Assembly: GCA_002342665.1 (NCBI GenBank)
Contig: DDQK01000010.1
Coordinates: 1 to 64,000 of the forward strand
DNA from: Prevotella sp. UBA2444
GTDB taxonomy: Bacteria; Bacteroidota; Bacteroidia; Bacteroidales; Bacteroidaceae
Direction: 5' to 3'
Length of the DNA: 64,000 nt
Shown: positions 29,010-37,744 of the stretch, piece after piece
Position numbering within the stretch: the first letter of the stretch is position 1
How the letters are laid out: each line of letters opens with the position of its first letter
Made by a program: the position numbers and the translations under genes
Notes under the pieces: model-generated
Databases searched by the model: none
Told to the model about the DNA's origin: nothing
Seen by the model: only the letters and a program-made list of their open reading frames with translations

Positions 29010-29051
29010 CACCCAATTTCGAAATTAAAGCATTTTTTTTAGGATAAGATT

Positions 29052-29282
29052 ATGGCAAAATTGAAAGGTGCCATCGAGGTGAATACTGAGAGGTGTAAGG
29101 GATGCCAGTTGTGCATCATCGCTTGCCCGCAGAAGGTCATCGCCCTGGCCAACAAAGTGAATCTGCACGGCTACCCCTACGTGGAGGCTGTCCGCGAGGA
29201 GGCCTGTGTGGGCTGCGCCTCGTGTGGCATCGTGTGCCCCGACGGCTGTATCACCGTGTATCGTAAAAGAGTGGAGGACTAA
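29052..29282 (+). CDS. korD: Ferredoxin-like delta subunit of 2-oxoacid:ferredoxin oxidoreductase
   Basis: 76 residues with two 4Fe-4S motifs: CKGCQLCIIACP and CVGCASCGIVCP. It passes electrons from the TPP-bound intermediate to ferredoxin. It opens a four-gene operon with the order delta, alpha, beta, gamma. In this family (KOR/VOR/IOR) substrate preference, 2-oxoglutarate versus branched-chain 2-oxoacids, is hard to tell from sequence. The gene symbol follows the KOR naming and is provisional. Confidence 0.9.
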   Translation: MAKLKGAIEVNTERCKGCQLCIIACPQKVIALANKVNLHGYPYVEAVREEACVGCASCGIVCPDGCITVYRKRVED

Positions 29283-29285
29283 ACT

Positions 29286-30374
29286 ATGGCAGAAGAAAGA
29301 GAAGTTGTGTTGATGAAAGGCAATGAGGCTATTGCCCATGCAGCCATTCGTTGCGGATGCGACGGCTATTTCGGCTATCCCATTACTCCGCAAAGTGAAG
29401 TGATTGAGACGCTGGCTGAGCTGAAGCCCTGGGAGACCACTGGTATGCAGGTGGTACAGGCTGAGAGCGAGCTGGCATCTATTTATATGGTATATGGTGC
29501 AGCCGGAGCCGGCAAGCGCGCCATGACCTCCAGTTCGAGCCCTGGTGTGGCTCTGATGCAGGAGGGTATCACCTACATGGCTGGTGCCGAGGTGCCGGGC
29601 GTGTTTGTCAATGTGCAGCGCGGCGGTCCTGGTCTGGGCACGATTCAGCCCTCGCAGGGTGACTATTTCCAGGCTACCCGTGGCGGTGGTAACGGTGACT
29701 ACAAGGTGATCGTGCTGGCCCCGAACTCGGTGCAGGAGATGGCTGACTTCGTAGACCTGGCTTTCGAGCTGGCCTTCAAGTATCGTAATCCTGCCATGAT
29801 TCTCTCCGACGGTGTGATCGGACAGATGATGGAGAAGGTGGTCCTGCCTCCGTTCAAGCCCCGTCGTACCGATGAGGAGGTGATCAAGCAGTGCCCCTGG
29901 GCCTCTACCGGCAAACCGAAGGGTGGCCGTGAGCGCGTGGTCATCACCTCGCTGGAACTGAAGCCCGAGATCATGGAGCAGCGCAACCTGGCCCTGCAGG
30001 AGAAGTACCGCAAGATAGAGGAGAACGAGGTGCGCTACGAGCAGCAGTTTATGGATGATGCCGACTATGCCATCGTGGCTTTCGGTTCGGCTGCCCGTCT
30101 TTCGGAGAAGGCTATCGAGATTGCCCGTGAGCAGGGTTTGAAGGTAGGCCTGTTCCGTCCCATCACGCTGTTCCCCTTCCCCACGAAGGAGATTGCTGAG
30201 CTGGCCAAGACCAAGAAGGGCATCCTCGTGGTGGAAATCAATGCTGGTCAGATGGTGCAGGACGTGCGCCTGGCCGTGAACGGCAAGATTCCCGTGGAGC
30301 AGTTCGGACGTCTCGGCGGTATCGTGCCCGAGCCCGAGGAAATCGTTGACGCGTTGCTAAAATTGAAGAATTGA
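29286..30374 (+). CDS. korA: 2-oxoacid:ferredoxin oxidoreductase alpha subunit (VorB/KorA type)
   Basis: 362 residues. Pyrimidine-binding domain of the TPP enzyme: GNEAIAHAAIRCGCDGYFGY, PITPQSEV, TSSSSPGVALMQEGI, then the swivel domain II (YAIVAFGSAARLSEKAIEIA, GLFRPITLFPFPTKEI). Cytoplasmic, oxygen-sensitive complex that interconverts a 2-oxoacid plus CoA with acyl-CoA, CO2 and reduced ferredoxin. Starts 3 nt after the ferredoxin gene. It corresponds to the protein commonly annotated as 3-methyl-2-oxobutanoate dehydrogenase subunit VorB in Prevotella. Confidence 0.92.
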   Translation: MAEEREVVLMKGNEAIAHAAIRCGCDGYFGYPITPQSEVIETLAELKPWETTGMQVVQAESELASIYMVYGAAGAGKRAMTSSSSPGVALMQEGITYMAGAEVPGVFVNVQRGGPGLGTIQPSQGDYFQATRGGGNGDYKVIVLAPNSVQEMADFVDLAFELAFKYRNPAMILSDGVIGQMMEKVVLPPFKPRRTDEEVIKQCPWASTGKPKGGRERVVITSLELKPEIMEQRNLALQEKYRKIEENEVRYEQQFMDDADYAIVAFGSAARLSEKAIEIAREQGLKVGLFRPITLFPFPTKEIAELAKTKKGILVVEINAGQMVQDVRLAVNGKIPVEQFGRLGGIVPEPEEIVDALLKLKN

Positions 30375-30447
30375 AAGATTGAATAATTGAAGTTGGGGAC
30401 ATGGAAGAAGGTTTAGTTCGACGAGAGTCAATTTCAATTCTTCAATT
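30361..30447. repeat. 16-bp inverted repeat of TTCAATTC type inside the operon
   Basis: AATTGAAGAATTGAAA (30361-30376) and TTTCAATTCTTCAATT (30432-30447) flank 55 nt. The left arm includes the korA stop codon. The transcript could fold into a stem between korA and korB, possibly tuning their expression; the motif is also the recurring TTCAAT-type spacer. Confidence 0.7.
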
Positions 30448-30472
30448 CTTCAACTTTTAAATTCTAAGAGTT

Positions 30473-31243
30473 ATGGATAGAAATCAAATAGTTCAACCAG
30501 AGAACATCGTCTGCAAGAAGCCGACGCTGATGAACGACAATAACATGCACTATTGTCCGGGCTGCTCGCACGGCGTGGTACACAAGCTGATTGCCGAGGT
30601 CATCGAGGAGATGGGCATGGAGGACAAGGCCGTGGGCGTCAGTCCCGTGGGCTGTGCCGTCTTCGCGTACAACTATATAGATATTGACTGGCAGGAGGCT
30701 GCCCACGGACGTGCTCCCGCACTGGCCACGGGCATCAAGCGTTGCTGGCCCGACCGTCTGGTCTTTACTTACCAGGGTGACGGCGACCTGGCCTGTATCG
30801 GTACCTGTGAGACCATCCACGCCCTGAACCGTGGCGAGAACATCGTCATCGTGTTCGTCAACAATGCCATCTATGGCATGACGGGCGGTCAGATGGCCCC
30901 CACCACGCTGATTGGTCAGAAGACCTCGACCTGTCCTTACGGTCGTGACCCTGAGATTCACGGCTATCCCCTGAAGATTGCCGATATTGCCGCCCAGTTG
31001 GAGGGCACCTGCTACGTGACGCGTCAGAGCGTGGAGAGCGTGGCCTCTATCAACAAGGCCAAGAAGGCTCTGCGCAAGGCTTTCGAGGCATCGATGGCCG
31101 GCAAGGGCTCGAGTCTGGTGGAGTTCGTCTCTACCTGTAACAGTGGTTGGAAACTCTCTCCCGCTAAAGCTAACGAATGGATGAAGGAGAACATGTTCCC
31201 CTTCTATCCCAAAGGTGACTTAAAAGATACGACAGACAAATGA
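30473..31243 (+). CDS. korB: 2-oxoacid:ferredoxin oxidoreductase beta subunit
   Basis: 256 residues, TPP-binding subunit: CPGCSHG at the N-terminus, GDGDLACIGTCETIHALNRG and NNAIYGMTGGQMAPTT for Mg-TPP, and TYVT/CYVTRQSVES further on. The last four bases overlap the start of the gamma subunit (ATGA). It is separated from the alpha gene by about 100 nt that hold an inverted repeat, unusual for subunits needed in equal amounts. Confidence 0.92.
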   Translation: MDRNQIVQPENIVCKKPTLMNDNNMHYCPGCSHGVVHKLIAEVIEEMGMEDKAVGVSPVGCAVFAYNYIDIDWQEAAHGRAPALATGIKRCWPDRLVFTYQGDGDLACIGTCETIHALNRGENIVIVFVNNAIYGMTGGQMAPTTLIGQKTSTCPYGRDPEIHGYPLKIADIAAQLEGTCYVTRQSVESVASINKAKKALRKAFEASMAGKGSSLVEFVSTCNSGWKLSPAKANEWMKENMFPFYPKGDLKDTTDK

Positions 31244-31785
31244 AGAAGGAAATAATTATCAGTGGTTTCGGCGGTCAGGGCGTGCTCTCGATGGGTAAGA
31301 TCCTGGCCTACAGTGGACTGATGGAGGACAAGGAAGTGACCTGGATGCCCGCTTACGGTCCTGAGCAGCGTGGCGGTACGGCCAATGTGACGGTCATCGT
31401 GAGCGACGAGCGTATCTCTTCGCCCATCCTCAGCCGCTACGATGTGGCCATCGTGCTCAACCAGCCCTCGCTGGAGAAGTTTGAGCCGAAGATCAAGCCC
31501 GGCGGTATCCTCATCTACGATGGCTTCGGCATCATCAATCCGCCGACGCGCAAGGATATCACGGTCTATGAGATCAACGCTATGGACAAGGCTGCCGAGA
31601 TGAAGAACGGCAAGGTGTTTAATATGATTGTGCTCGGCGGACTGCTGAAGGTGTGCCCCGTTGTGGGTACCAAGGGCGTGGAGAAAGCCCTGAAGAAGAC
31701 GCTGCCCGAGCGCCATCACGACCTGATTCCCCTGAACATGCAGGCTGTGGATGAAGGTGCTAAAATTATTAAGGAAATTAAATGA
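31240..31785 (+). CDS. korC: 2-oxoacid:ferredoxin oxidoreductase gamma subunit
   Basis: 181 residues, CoA-binding/catalytic domain III: ISGFGGQGVLSMGKILAYSG, MPAYGPEQRGGTANVTVIVS and KPGGILIYDGFGI. It overlaps both neighbours by 4 nt (ATGA), including the OmpA gene downstream, so all are on one transcript. Confidence 0.92.
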   Translation: MKKEIIISGFGGQGVLSMGKILAYSGLMEDKEVTWMPAYGPEQRGGTANVTVIVSDERISSPILSRYDVAIVLNQPSLEKFEPKIKPGGILIYDGFGIINPPTRKDITVYEINAMDKAAEMKNGKVFNMIVLGGLLKVCPVVGTKGVEKALKKTLPERHHDLIPLNMQAVDEGAKIIKEIK

Positions 31786-32981
31786 AGAAGACGTTGATGA
31801 TGATTTGTGCTGCCATGCTGACTGTTTCGGCAGGCGCACAGAAAACGACAGTTACTACGCACAAGGGTGGTGACAACTGGTATATCGGTATTAATGCCGG
31901 AGTGGCTACGCCTATGCAGAAGTGGGACAACTATGGTTTCATGAAGGGTGTGGCTCCCAGTTTTGGAGTGAGGTTGGGCAAGAACCTGAACACGGTGCTG
32001 GGTGTGGCTATCGATGCCAATGCCTACTTTAAGTCGACAAAGAAATCGTTGATGAATACCAAGACCTTCATCAATACGACGAATGTCGACGCGCTGGGTA
32101 CGCTGAACCTGTCAAACCTCTTCGGAGGCTATCAGGGTGAGCCCCGTCTGTTTGAGGTGTTCTTCCTGGGTGGTTTCGGATGGACCCATGAGTTCGGATC
32201 GCTCTTAGGTACCAGTGCTAACGGCATCAACAGCAAGGCCGCTTTCGACCTGGCTTTCAACCTCGGTGCCGACAAGGCCTGGCAGATCTATCTTGAGCCG
32301 GCTGTGATTTATGGATTGTGGGACAACGGGAAACTTAGTAACGCCCTGTCGAACCCTTACAATTCTTTCAAGTACGACTCGCGTAATGGTCTGTTCCAGC
32401 TGAATGTTGGTGTCAACTACAAGTTCGGCAACAGCAACAACAGCCATAACTTCACCATCGAGCAGCTTCGCGATCAGGGTGAGATCGACGACCTGAACGC
32501 CCGTATTAATGAGTTGCGTGGTGAGAATGACAAGAAGGATATGCGCATTGCCCGCGATATCCGTCGTATCGCTGAACTGGAGGACTCGCTGAAGGCTGCC
32601 AGAAACGTGAAGCCGACGGTGGTGAAGAACGTGGTGACGAAGGTGGTCAACAACAACGTGCTGCAGCCGACGGTCATCTTCGGCCAGGGCAAGAGCACCG
32701 TGGATGCCGCCCAGATGGCCAGCGTGGCCATGATCGCCAAGTATATGAAGAACCATCCCGAGTCGCGCCTGCTCATCAAGGGCTATGCCTCGCCGGAGGG
32801 TAATCCCGAGCTGAACCAGAGGCTGTCGGAGGCTCGTGCCGCTTCGGTGAAGAATGCACTCGTCAAGCGTTACGGCATCCCCGAGAGCCGACTGGAGACC
32901 CAGGGCATGGGTGCCACCGACGAGCTGTTCGACGAGGTGGACTTCAACCGCGTGGCTACGTTTACCGACCTGTCGAAATAA
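31782..32981 (+). CDS. OmpA-family outer membrane protein
   Basis: 399 residues: signal peptide (MMICAAMLTVSAGAQ), an N-terminal beta-barrel-like half (aromatic alternating strands to about residue 215, ending NVGVNYKFG), a short coiled coil with ELEDSLKAA, and a C-terminal OmpA domain that binds peptidoglycan (LLIKGYASPEGNPELNQRLS, RAASVKNALVKRYGI, GMGATDEL). It links outer membrane to cell wall. Start overlaps korC by 4 nt, an odd partner for a metabolic complex. Confidence 0.9.
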   Translation: MKKTLMMICAAMLTVSAGAQKTTVTTHKGGDNWYIGINAGVATPMQKWDNYGFMKGVAPSFGVRLGKNLNTVLGVAIDANAYFKSTKKSLMNTKTFINTTNVDALGTLNLSNLFGGYQGEPRLFEVFFLGGFGWTHEFGSLLGTSANGINSKAAFDLAFNLGADKAWQIYLEPAVIYGLWDNGKLSNALSNPYNSFKYDSRNGLFQLNVGVNYKFGNSNNSHNFTIEQLRDQGEIDDLNARINELRGENDKKDMRIARDIRRIAELEDSLKAARNVKPTVVKNVVTKVVNNNVLQPTVIFGQGKSTVDAAQMASVAMIAKYMKNHPESRLLIKGYASPEGNPELNQRLSEARAASVKNALVKRYGIPESRLETQGMGATDELFDEVDFNRVATFTDLSK

Positions 32982-32983
32982 AG

Positions 32984-34102
32984 ATGATGAGACAAACAGT
33001 TTGGATGGTCGCCATTTGTGCGATGTTGTGTGCTTGCACATCCAAGACTGGCAATACTGATAGTCCGTCTGGCAACTTAGGCCAGGCGGACTCTCTCGTT
33101 TCTGTCCAGCCCAGTTATGCGAAGTATTTCTCTGTGAAGGACTCTGCCGGCATGCGACTGGTCACGGTGGGCAGCCATGACAGCTTTGCCCTTGTCAGGT
33201 CCGACGAGGTGAAGGTGCCCGAGGGTTTCACCAAGGTGCTGGTGCCTATCAAGCGTACCATCTGCATGACGATGCTGCAGCTGTCTAACTTCACCGTCCT
33301 CGATGCTCACGATGTGGTAAAGGGACTGACGGGTACGAAGAACCTCTACAATGAGGATATACAGCGGCGGGTGAAGGACGGACGTATCGTAAAGATCGGT
33401 ATGGAGGGCAACTTCGATACAGAGATGGTGCTGGCTGCCAATCCCGACGTGATCTTCATCTCGCCCTTCAAGCGCGGCGGCTATGAGCCTATCAAAGAGA
33501 CGGGTATCACGCTGGTTCCCCATCTCGGCTATAAAGAGCTCGACCCGTTGGGACAAGCGGAGTGGATCAAGTTCGTGGGCATGTTCATCGGCAAGGAGAA
33601 GGAGGCCAACGACGTGTTTGCTGGCATCGAGCAACGCTATAACGACATCAAGGCTATGGCCGCTAAGGTAGAGAAGCGCCCATCGGTGTTCAGCGGCGAG
33701 ATGCATAGCGGTACATGGCATGCCGTAGGTGGCAAGAACTATCTGGCACAGATATTCCGCGATGCCGGAGCTGACTACGTCATCGAAGACGAGGAGACGG
33801 CAGGCGAGAATCTGGAATTCGAGAAGATGTATGCCCTGGCTGCCAAGGCAGACTACTGGCGTATCCTGAACAGTTATCCCGGCGAGTTCAGCTATGAGGC
33901 CCTGAAGGCATCCGAACCCCGTAACGAACTGTTCGAGGCCTTCAAGCAGCGGAAGGTGATCTACTGCAATATGAAGCAGACGCCCTATTATGAGATATCG
34001 CCTGTAGAGCCCGACGTGCTGCTGAAGGATTTTGTGGCTATCTTCCATCCCGAACTGGTGGAGAAGGATTATCAGCCCAAGTTCTATTCTTTACTGAAAT
34101 AA
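32984..34102 (+). CDS. ABC transporter substrate-binding lipoprotein (BtuF/iron-siderophore type)
   Basis: 372 residues, lipobox ICAMLCAC at residue 18, then a periplasmic-binding-protein fold of the helical-backbone class III (VIFISPFKRGGYEPIKETGI, FVGMFIGKEKEANDVFAGIE, SGTWHAVGGKNYLAQIFRDA). This class binds cobalamin, haem or siderophores. The permease gene follows by 13 nt, and cobalamin synthesis genes lie just beyond, so corrinoid uptake is the favoured substrate (inference). Starts 2 nt after the ompA-like stop. No ATPase (BtuD) is in the window. Confidence 0.85.
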   Translation: MMRQTVWMVAICAMLCACTSKTGNTDSPSGNLGQADSLVSVQPSYAKYFSVKDSAGMRLVTVGSHDSFALVRSDEVKVPEGFTKVLVPIKRTICMTMLQLSNFTVLDAHDVVKGLTGTKNLYNEDIQRRVKDGRIVKIGMEGNFDTEMVLAANPDVIFISPFKRGGYEPIKETGITLVPHLGYKELDPLGQAEWIKFVGMFIGKEKEANDVFAGIEQRYNDIKAMAAKVEKRPSVFSGEMHSGTWHAVGGKNYLAQIFRDAGADYVIEDEETAGENLEFEKMYALAAKADYWRILNSYPGEFSYEALKASEPRNELFEAFKQRKVIYCNMKQTPYYEISPVEPDVLLKDFVAIFHPELVEKDYQPKFYSLLK

Positions 34103-34115
34103 ATGTCGACCACGG

Positions 34116-35144
34116 ATGACACGGATTTCACGGATTGTTCTGCTGTTGATGTTCATCGTCGTGCTGACGATTGTCAATCTGCTCATTGGCTCAGTCAGTA
34201 TTCCCGTGACCGATGTCTGCCGCATCCTCTTGGGCAACGAGGTGAATGAGGTATGGGCCAACATTATCTTCCAGTCGCGACTGCCACAGGCCCTGACAGC
34301 TATTGTGGCAGGAGCAGGTCTGGCCGTCAGTGGCTTGCAGATGCAGACCGTGTTCCGCAATCCCCTGGCTGGTCCTTCGGTACTGGGCATCAGCAATGGC
34401 TCTGCCCTCGGTGTGGCCTTTGTGGTGCTGTTGTCGGGTAGGATAGGGGGCGTGGCCCTCTCGCGCCTCGGCTATTTGGGCGATGCGGCCATGTCGGTGG
34501 CTGCCATCATAGGTGCCTTGGCGGTGATGTTGCTGATAGTATGGATTTCGCAAAGGGTGAAGGGTAATGTCACCTTATTAATAATAGGTGTGATGATTGG
34601 CTATCTGGCCAATGCCATCATCGGTGTGCTGAAGTTCCTCTCGCCAGAGGAGGATGTGAAGGCTTTCGTGGTGTGGGGACTGGGCTCTTTCTCTCGGGTC
34701 AGCGGTGATGAGATGTTGTTGTTCGTGGCCTTGATGTGCGTGCTGCTGCCTTTGAGTTGTTTGTTGGTGAAGTCGATGAATCTTCTGCTGTTGGGCGACC
34801 GCTATGCTTCCAACTTAGGACTCAACATCAGTAGGGCTCGTCTGCTGGTCATTCTCAGTTCTGGCATCCTGGTGGCTATTGTCACCGCCTATTGTGGTCC
34901 CATCATGTTCATCGGACTGGCCGTGCCTCACCTGGCGCGGGCCGTATTCCGCAGCAGTGACCATCGGGTGCTGATGCCGGCCACGATGTGTTGTGGGGCT
35001 GCGTTGGCACTCGTCTGCAATCTGATTGCCCGTATGCCAGGGTTCGAGGGAGCCCTGCCAGTCAACTCGGTTACTGCCCTTGTCGGCGCTCCCGTCATTG
35101 CTGCCGTTCTCTTTAGAAGGCGCAAGGACGAGGTGGGCGAGTAA
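34116..35144 (+). CDS. FecCD/BtuC-type ABC permease
   Basis: 342 residues, about ten membrane helices, FecCD signature including SRLPQALTAIVAGAGLAVSG, FRNPLAGPSVLGISNGSALG, LLLLGDRYASNLGLNISRAR and GPIMFIGLAVPHLARAVF. It would form the membrane channel with the preceding binding protein. The start region (ATGACACGGATTTCACGG) is itself made of the ACACGGAT-type intergenic repeat seen in related genomes, so the first 5-6 residues (MTRISRI) are probably repeat-derived. Converges with the next gene, the two stops being adjacent. Confidence 0.9.
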   Translation: MTRISRIVLLLMFIVVLTIVNLLIGSVSIPVTDVCRILLGNEVNEVWANIIFQSRLPQALTAIVAGAGLAVSGLQMQTVFRNPLAGPSVLGISNGSALGVAFVVLLSGRIGGVALSRLGYLGDAAMSVAAIIGALAVMLLIVWISQRVKGNVTLLIIGVMIGYLANAIIGVLKFLSPEEDVKAFVVWGLGSFSRVSGDEMLLFVALMCVLLPLSCLLVKSMNLLLLGDRYASNLGLNISRARLLVILSSGILVAIVTAYCGPIMFIGLAVPHLARAVFRSSDHRVLMPATMCCGAALALVCNLIARMPGFEGALPVNSVTALVGAPVIAAVLFRRRKDEVGE

Positions 35145-36869
35145 TCATGAGTAGATAGTCCCCTCGTCGTCGATAAGGAGGGTGGTGAGTGTACCTTCTG
35201 GTAATAACGGTTTGCAGAAGGTCTCACAATGGCTTATCACCACACGAACAAAATCTTGAGTCTTTTCCTTCGGTATCTTTTCCCAGAGTTCGCGGGCTAA
35301 AGTGATGTCGCTGATATCTGTCTCGATGCCTGATTCCCTGAGCATGGTGTAGATGAAGTTTTTATCCATTGTCGCCTTGCGACTGTGAGTGTCGAGATGA
35401 CCTTGAGCGAGTTTGACGGCCTTGCCCAGCATCACGCCCAGTGTCACCTTTTTTATGTTGAGTTCGTGAGCAATCTTCAGGGTCTCACCGATATAGTTGC
35501 CATACTCCACAAACGCCTGTTGAGGAAGGGTGGGATAGAGGGCTCTCACGAAGCGCTCGCTCTTACCTCCACTATTAATCACCACACGCTCTGAGCCAGA
35601 GGCCTTTGCCACCGTCATACACTTGCGGATGCTCTCGATGAAGGCTTCTTCCGAGAAAGGCTTCACGATGCCGGAGACACCAATGATTGAGATGCCCCCC
35701 TCGATACCCAGACGGGGGTTAAAGGTCCTGCGGGCTATCTCAGCGCCCTCAGGTACGGAGATCGTTACTTGCAAAGGCACACCATAAGACTCTAAGTTCT
35801 GACGAATCATCTCCCGTGGGGCCTTGTTAATTGCTGCTTCGCCAGGCGGATAGTCAAAGCCAGGAAGTGTAAACCTTCCTACTCCCTCACCACCGAGAAT
35901 CTCGAACGTTTCAGATGGTTTGACACTCGCCCTGATCTCCACCCCGTTCGTCACATCAGGATCATCGCCTGCATCCTTAAAGACTGAGGCGTACTCCTCG
36001 CTATAAGATACTGGTACAAAGATAGTCTCGCCATCTGGCAACAATACGGGTACCTCTTCTGGTTTCTCTTTCTTCAGCAGTCTTAGTGCAGCAGCCACAG
36101 CTGCAGCCGTCGCACAGGTTCCCGTGGTCAGCCCGCTATGCAAAGGATAGAACTCAGGCAATAGCTTCTCCACCATCCGTCGCAAGCCATAAGGGCCATT
36201 GACAATGGTAAAAAACACCAGAGTCTCTGGCCGTTTCAGGGCGATGATCCTCATTCCTCTTGATTTGGCAGCCTCTACCTTCTCAGGGAATCCTCCAGAC
36301 AGGCCACTCTCTTTCAACAGGATGGTCTCAGCTTCGACAGGAATAACCTGCGGATCCTCATAATAGCAGAGCTGTTCCGGGCTGGCTCTTTGCTTCAGGG
36401 CTAATGCTATCGACGACTCCCTTTGCAGGATACGATAATAAATCCTGATGCCCTCAGCCTCCAACGGCTTCAGCTTGCTGATGCTCTGCACACCAGTCGT
36501 TGCCAGCAGAGAGTGAATGTCACGAGGTATCTGGCTGTAGTCATCAATCCATGTTATCTCAGGATCGCGCTCTGGATAGATCCTCTCATAGCGGATAGCG
36601 GGGATGTTCAGGGCTTCGGAGACCTGGGCAATCGTCTGGTGAAGTTGAGAGGCAAAGGGATGGGCTGCATCAACAATCAGACGGATATGCTGCGCCTGAC
36701 AAAACGCACGCATCGCCTCCTCATCGAGGGCGCCGTCTATCCGTTGTCCATGATGCAGGGTGATGTCCTGCTCCCCTGTCTTCGTACTGTAGAAATAAGG
36801 CGAACCTCCCTCCTCCAGCACCTCTACAGCCTTGCGACCCTCTGTTGTTCCTCCGAATACCAGAATCAT
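35145..36869 (-). CDS. cbiJD: Fusion of precorrin-6A reductase (CbiJ/CobK) and CbiD
   Basis: 574 residues. The N-terminal 235 match CbiJ/CobK (VFGGTTEGRKAVEVLEEGG, VDAAHPFASQLHQ), which reduces precorrin-6A. From about residue 243 the CbiD domain follows (LHSGLTTGTCATAAAVAAAL, DAGDDPDVTNGVEI, INKAPREMI, GKAVKLAQGHLDTHS), the SAM-dependent C1-methyltransferase of the anaerobic pathway. CbiD implies the anaerobic (early cobalt insertion) route, in line with the CbiK gene at 55.5 kb. Such fusions occur in Bacteroidetes. It is set about 12 kb from the main cobalamin cluster, separated by the defence operon. Confidence 0.93.
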   Translation of the reverse strand: MILVFGGTTEGRKAVEVLEEGGSPYFYSTKTGEQDITLHHGQRIDGALDEEAMRAFCQAQHIRLIVDAAHPFASQLHQTIAQVSEALNIPAIRYERIYPERDPEITWIDDYSQIPRDIHSLLATTGVQSISKLKPLEAEGIRIYYRILQRESSIALALKQRASPEQLCYYEDPQVIPVEAETILLKESGLSGGFPEKVEAAKSRGMRIIALKRPETLVFFTIVNGPYGLRRMVEKLLPEFYPLHSGLTTGTCATAAAVAAALRLLKKEKPEEVPVLLPDGETIFVPVSYSEEYASVFKDAGDDPDVTNGVEIRASVKPSETFEILGGEGVGRFTLPGFDYPPGEAAINKAPREMIRQNLESYGVPLQVTISVPEGAEIARRTFNPRLGIEGGISIIGVSGIVKPFSEEAFIESIRKCMTVAKASGSERVVINSGGKSERFVRALYPTLPQQAFVEYGNYIGETLKIAHELNIKKVTLGVMLGKAVKLAQGHLDTHSRKATMDKNFIYTMLRESGIETDISDITLARELWEKIPKEKTQDFVRVVISHCETFCKPLLPEGTLTTLLIDDEGTIYS

Positions 36870-36875
36870 ACTTTT

Positions 36876-37691
36876 CTACAGCTTTTCTCCGCAATGTGAG
36901 CAATAGCGGTCTTCGTCGTGCACCATACCATCACAACGTGGACAATGTCCGTCTTTCGGTTTCTCTTTCGTCTCATCAATGATGTTGGCCGTCACAATAC
37001 CTGTGGGTACGGCAATGATGGTATAACCCAGTAGCATGACGAATGCAGAAAGCAGACGTCCGATGGCAGTGACAGGTGTAATGTCACCATAGCCTACGGT
37101 GGTCATCGTGACAATGGCCCAATAGACCGATGTAGCCAAATCCGTGAATTGAGTATTGGGCTGACCGTTCTCAACCATAAACATCAGGGTACCCAGACAG
37201 ATGTCCAATATCAGCACAAACAAGAAATAAACGGATATCTTGGTGAGGCTTTTCTGGAGTGAGCGCATCAGCATGTATCCCTCGTTGATGAAACTGAACA
37301 ACTTGAAGATACGGAAGATACGGATGAAGCGGAATGAGCGCAACAGAATCATGTACCTCGCATGGGGCAGGAAGTAGGAGAGGTAAGGCGGCAATGTTGA
37401 CAACAAGTCGATGACGCCAAAGAAACTCAGCACATACTCGCGGGGTTTGGGCGAGCAATAGACACGGGCAATATACTCTACCGTAAAGAAGAAGGTAAGC
37501 ATATATTCCAGTATCTCCAGTATAAACTTAAAGGTATGTGCTAACGAGGGTATCGTCTCGATAAACGAGATGATGATACTCAGCGAAATAGCGACAATCA
37601 GGGTGAGGTCAAAGATACGTCCGGCAGGACGCTCCGACTCAAACATAATGCTATAGAGATTCTCTTTCTCAAGCCACTGTGGTTTCTTCAT
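36876..37691 (-). CDS. Voltage-gated-type potassium channel with C-terminal zinc ribbon
   Basis: 271 residues with six hydrophobic helices. The fourth is Arg-rich (LLRSFRFIRIFRIFKLF), like a voltage sensor, and the pore has TMTTVGYGDITP with the K+ selectivity filter. The cytoplasmic tail ends in a zinc ribbon (CPRCDGMVHDEDRYCSHCG). Tetrameric inner-membrane channel. It lies 6 nt upstream of cbiJD and so may share its transcript, without an obvious functional link. Confidence 0.93.
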   Translation of the reverse strand: MKKPQWLEKENLYSIMFESERPAGRIFDLTLIVAISLSIIISFIETIPSLAHTFKFILEILEYMLTFFFTVEYIARVYCSPKPREYVLSFFGVIDLLSTLPPYLSYFLPHARYMILLRSFRFIRIFRIFKLFSFINEGYMLMRSLQKSLTKISVYFLFVLILDICLGTLMFMVENGQPNTQFTDLATSVYWAIVTMTTVGYGDITPVTAIGRLLSAFVMLLGYTIIAVPTGIVTANIIDETKEKPKDGHCPRCDGMVHDEDRYCSHCGEKL

Positions 37692-37744
37692 ATTTATGGA
37701 GTTTTTATGTTATCGAACACCTTGTTTCTGTGCCCCTTTGCGAA

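Larger units (their letters stand above)
28054..29051. other. Gene-poor 1-kb block rich in repeats
   Basis: Between the 97-residue gene and the ferredoxin gene. It contains a stop-interrupted ORF remnant (28100-28303), nested inverted repeats (28318-28817), four 22-bp tandem units, two strong hairpins and the promoter of the oxidoreductase operon. Confidence 0.7.

Noticed and set aside
32205-33041. Minus-strand ORF over the ompA-like gene
   Set aside because: His/Leu-rich shadow of the GC-rich coding sequence on the other strand.
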